From JAAYYY01 sp964602995 (lineage in GTDB: Bacteria > Chloroflexota > Anaerolineae > Promineifilales > Promineifilaceae), in NCBI GenBank assembly GCA_964602995.1, contig CAZRTM010000091.1:1-17683 (forward strand): 17,683 nt of DNA, read 5' to 3'. Below the pieces are notes generated by a model that searched no databases, was not told where the DNA came from, and was given only the letters and a program-made list of their open reading frames with translations. The position numbers were made by a program, and so were the translations under genes. Positions 15,337 to 17,683 of this stretch are shown one piece after another. Within the stretch, counting starts at the first letter, position 1, and each line of letters opens with the position of its first letter.

Positions 15337-15963
15337 ATGCTGGAAACATATCGTTACCTGCTGAAAGGTTTCCTGCGTTCGTCTGATCCTGCGGACAGGG
15401 GTGAGCAACTGCGCGACGCCATGGTGCCCCGGCCGAAGCGGCAGGCGTACGTGCAAGAAGCCCAGCTTGCGGCCTCTCGCCCGGTGGGCGAAGGGCTGGC
15501 TGTGGAAATGAGCTGGCGGCTGCCTGGAGAGAAAATCCTGATCAACCGGCCGGGCAGCTGGCTTGCCGCTCTCTCCTTTGAGGAACTGATTGTGGTTTCC
15601 TTGCGGGACGAAGCATTTCCCTGGCACTGCGCCGTTTACAACCGCTCCGCTGCGCGAGCCGTACTGCTCTGCCAGCCTGTGGCGTCGACGGTCATGGCTG
15701 CCAGGCAGCAGTTGCCTGTTCCTGATCTGCTGCAGCAGGCGCCGGAGGTGGTAGGCCATCTGGCGCTGCTGGCGCAAGAGTCAGAGCTTGCAGAGAGGCT
15801 GCCCGAGCGCGGCGCGTTGCTTCTACATGGACATGGCCTGATCGCCTGGGATGTGACGGCGATAGGTGCTATTGCAGTGGCTGAAACGGTTGAGCGATGG
15901 TGCGCGGTCACCCTGGCGCACGGCGAGGTTTCAGACGCTGCCGGTAAAGGAAGGATAAGGTGA
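15337..15963 (+). CDS. Class II aldolase/adducin-fold protein lacking zinc histidines
   Basis: 208 residues that align along most of their length with the class II aldolase family (L-fuculose-phosphate aldolase type). The SWRLPGEKILI, SFEELIVVSL, HCAVYNRSAARAV and LLLHGHGLIAWDV segments follow in the usual order. Catalytic aldolases have a His-x-His zinc pair after the AV segment; here the same position reads Leu111-Cys112-Gln113. Only the third zinc ligand, His166 in GHG, remains, and the SSE catalytic glutamate and the N-terminal GN phosphate site are not seen. This suggests a non-zinc enzyme or a pseudoenzyme, perhaps a sugar-phosphate binder (inference). Its stop overlaps the GTG of the EI gene (positions 15960-15963), so it is translationally coupled to the phosphorelay. 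Confidence 0.82.
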   Translation: MLETYRYLLKGFLRSSDPADRGEQLRDAMVPRPKRQAYVQEAQLAASRPVGEGLAVEMSWRLPGEKILINRPGSWLAALSFEELIVVSLRDEAFPWHCAVYNRSAARAVLLCQPVASTVMAARQQLPVPDLLQQAPEVVGHLALLAQESELAERLPERGALLLHGHGLIAWDVTAIGAIAVAETVERWCAVTLAHGEVSDAAGKGRIR

Positions 15964-17678
15964 CCGAAATCAAAGGGTTGGCGGCCTCCGCCGGCATTGC
16001 TATCGGTCCTGTGTGGGTATACCGGCCTCCTGCCGTGTCGCTGGACCGGCGTGCTGTGGATAATCCCCATGACGAGTGGCAACGGGTGCAGGAAGCAATC
16101 ACCGTTGCCGATGCTCAGATGGCGCAGCTTGAGGAACAGACTGCGGCAACCATTGGCAGCGAGGAAGCCGCCATTTTTCAGGCGCACCGCCTCTTTCTGC
16201 AGGACCCCGATCTGCTGGCCCGCGTACGCCAGATGATTGAGGAGGAATGCCTGAACGCCGAGGCTGCTGTGCATGACGCTATCGCCGCGTATGTTGAGGT
16301 ACTGGAGGCAATGGACGACGACTATTTCCGGGCGCGTGCAGCGGATGTGCGCGACGTCGGTCGCCGGCTGATCCAGTGCCTGCGCGGCGAGATGACGACT
16401 ACTGACCTGCCTCAGGAACCTGTGATCGTCCTGGCGGACGATCTGACCCCATCTGATACAGCACAATTTGACCGGTCGCGGTTGCTGGGTCTGGTCACCG
16501 TGCGCGGGGGACCTACTTCGCACACGGCCATCCTGGCTCGAGGTCTGGGAATCCCCGCTGTAGTCAGCGCTCCGATTGTGATTGATGAGGTGCGCGACGG
16601 CACCATGCTCGTTCTTGATGGCGAAAGTGGCTCCGTCGTGCTGGCGCCTACCCCCGAGTTGTTAGCGGAAGCCCAGGCAAAGCGCACCCTATGGCAGCAG
16701 CGACGCTCGCTGGCCCTGTCAGGGGCTGCAGCCCCGGCCATTACCCTTGACGGTCACCGGGTTGAGGTTGTGGCCAACATTGGCAGCAGCGCAGACGTGG
16801 CTCCAGCCCTGGCAGCAGGAGCTGAAGGTGTTGGCCTTTTTCGAACCGAATTCCTCTTTTTGAATCGCGACCAGATGCCGTCGGAAGCAGAGCAAATTAC
16901 AGCTTACCGCGAGGTGGCCACAGCGCTGGAGGGCCGGCCTCTGGTCGTGCGTACGCTGGACATCGGCGGCGACAAAATGATTCCCTACATCGAGATGCCC
17001 GACGAGCCAAACCCATTTTTGGGGTGGCGCGGCGTGCGCATGCTCGACGGCCAGCAAGAGCTGTTTCGCATCCAGCTACGTGCTTTGCTCCAGGGTTGTG
17101 TGGGAGCGGACCTGCGCCTGATGGTGCCAATGGTGGCTTCCGTGGAAGAGGTTCGTGCGTTCCGTGCTTTGTTGCAAGAAGTGAGCGCGGCGTTGCGCGC
17201 GGAAGGGAAGCCGGTGGCAGACAAGGTGCAGTTTGGGATCATGGTAGAGGTGCCGGCGATGGCTCTGATCGCCAATCAGGTAGCGCCTCTGGTCGACTTC
17301 TTCAGCATAGGCACCAACGACCTCACGCAATACACTGTGGCCGTCGATCGTACCAACGAGCGCGTAGCTCCCCTGGCCTCACCGTTCCACCCTGCCGTTC
17401 TCAGCCTGATTCAGATGACAATCAGGGCCGGGCACGATCATGGCATCTGGGTAGGTTTGTGCGGGGAATTCGCGTCGGAGCCGTTAGCCATCCCCTTTTT
17501 ACTGGGTGCGGGTCTGGACGAGTTTAGCGTGAGCGCTGCATCCGTACCTACGGTGAAAGCACTGATCCGCCGCCTGGACCGCAGCCACTGCGAAGAGGTC
17601 GCAGCTCAGGCGCTCGCCCTGGACTCTGCCGCTGCGGTCAAAACGTTCCTTAGGGACCAGTTGGAGCGTCCGGTCTAG
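15960..17678 (+). CDS. ptsI: PTS enzyme I (phosphoenolpyruvate-protein phosphotransferase)
   Basis: 572 residues, the normal length for EI. The N-terminal HPr-binding region carries GLAASAGIAIGPVWVY. The phosphohistidine motif GGPTSHTAILARGLGIPAVV places the active histidine at residue 188. The C-terminal PEP-binding domain shows GVGLFRTEFLFL, PFLGWRGVRML, FGIMVEVPAMALI, DFFSIGTNDLTQYTVAVDRT and GLCGEFASEP, with Cys501 at the conserved cysteine position. The start is a GTG overlapping the aldolase-like gene's stop, with GGAAGG upstream. EI takes phosphate from PEP and hands it to HPr; encoding it with HPr and all EII parts makes the operon self-sufficient. The gene ends 5 bases before the window does. 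Confidence 0.96.
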   Translation: MTEIKGLAASAGIAIGPVWVYRPPAVSLDRRAVDNPHDEWQRVQEAITVADAQMAQLEEQTAATIGSEEAAIFQAHRLFLQDPDLLARVRQMIEEECLNAEAAVHDAIAAYVEVLEAMDDDYFRARAADVRDVGRRLIQCLRGEMTTTDLPQEPVIVLADDLTPSDTAQFDRSRLLGLVTVRGGPTSHTAILARGLGIPAVVSAPIVIDEVRDGTMLVLDGESGSVVLAPTPELLAEAQAKRTLWQQRRSLALSGAAAPAITLDGHRVEVVANIGSSADVAPALAAGAEGVGLFRTEFLFLNRDQMPSEAEQITAYREVATALEGRPLVVRTLDIGGDKMIPYIEMPDEPNPFLGWRGVRMLDGQQELFRIQLRALLQGCVGADLRLMVPMVASVEEVRAFRALLQEVSAALRAEGKPVADKVQFGIMVEVPAMALIANQVAPLVDFFSIGTNDLTQYTVAVDRTNERVAPLASPFHPAVLSLIQMTIRAGHDHGIWVGLCGEFASEPLAIPFLLGAGLDEFSVSAASVPTVKALIRRLDRSHCEEVAAQALALDSAAAVKTFLRDQLERPV

Positions 17679-17683
17679 CGGGT

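Noticed and set aside
15309..15386. 25-codon plus-strand frame starting at the ATG at 15309
   Set aside because: It overlaps the start of the aldolase-like gene in another frame, has no clear ribosome site and shows no protein-like features.
14680..15777. 365-codon minus-strand open frame
   Set aside because: It crosses the EIIB, EIIA and aldolase-like genes on the opposite strand, and all three have clear family motifs. The frame is an artefact of GC-rich codon use.
1..17683. CRISPR array, tRNA, rRNA or insertion sequence
   Set aside because: No regularly spaced repeats, cloverleaf-like sequence, rRNA segment, transposase motif or terminal inverted repeats were seen on reading both strands.

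Overview
The window looks like a piece of a GC-rich chromosome from a member of the Chloroflexota, possibly an Anaerolineae-like lineage. The reasons are a giant secreted surface protein with a DNRLRE-like module, an AfsR/SARP-type regulator with ATPase and TPR regions, a DUF2281/PIN toxin-antitoxin remnant, and a Gram-positive-style chain of short adjacent genes. This placement is inference; there is no rRNA or other marker gene here.

Layout. (1) Positions 1-6416, minus strand: one uninterrupted frame of more than 2138 codons. It encodes an exported multidomain surface protein whose C-terminus lies beyond the left edge. (2) Positions 6572-9550, plus strand: a divergently transcribed 992-residue SARP/BTAD-ATPase-TPR regulator, separated from the surface gene by a 155-bp shared regulatory region. 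(3) Positions 9551-11195: a patchy stretch holding a DUF2281 antitoxin gene with its own promoter, a 33-codon C-terminal stub of its PIN (VapC) toxin, short repeats, a possible second gene fragment, and a membrane-anchored protein of unknown function. (4) Positions 11196-17678, plus strand: a compact operon for a complete glucitol-type PTS. Gene order is SorC-family regulator, HPr, GutM, EIIC, EIIC2, EIIB, EIIA, a degenerate class II aldolase-like protein, and EI.

How it works together. The operon carries every phosphorelay step from PEP to sugar: EI (His188), HPr (His15), EIIA (His42), EIIB (Cys76) and the two membrane EIIC halves. It also encodes its own repressor/activator-type regulator, which probably binds a pair of near-identical sites upstream of its promoter. 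Three features depart from the enteric glucitol system. The EIIB-EIIC2 fusion is split and reordered. EIIB has gained a long Ala/Pro/Glu-rich tail ending in a basic amphipathic peptide. In place of a dehydrogenase, the operon holds an aldolase-fold protein that has lost two of its three zinc histidines. Strong inverted repeats lie between EIIC2 and EIIB and between EIIB and EIIA. The true substrate is unknown; no sorbitol-6-phosphate dehydrogenase is visible, although the window stops right after EI.
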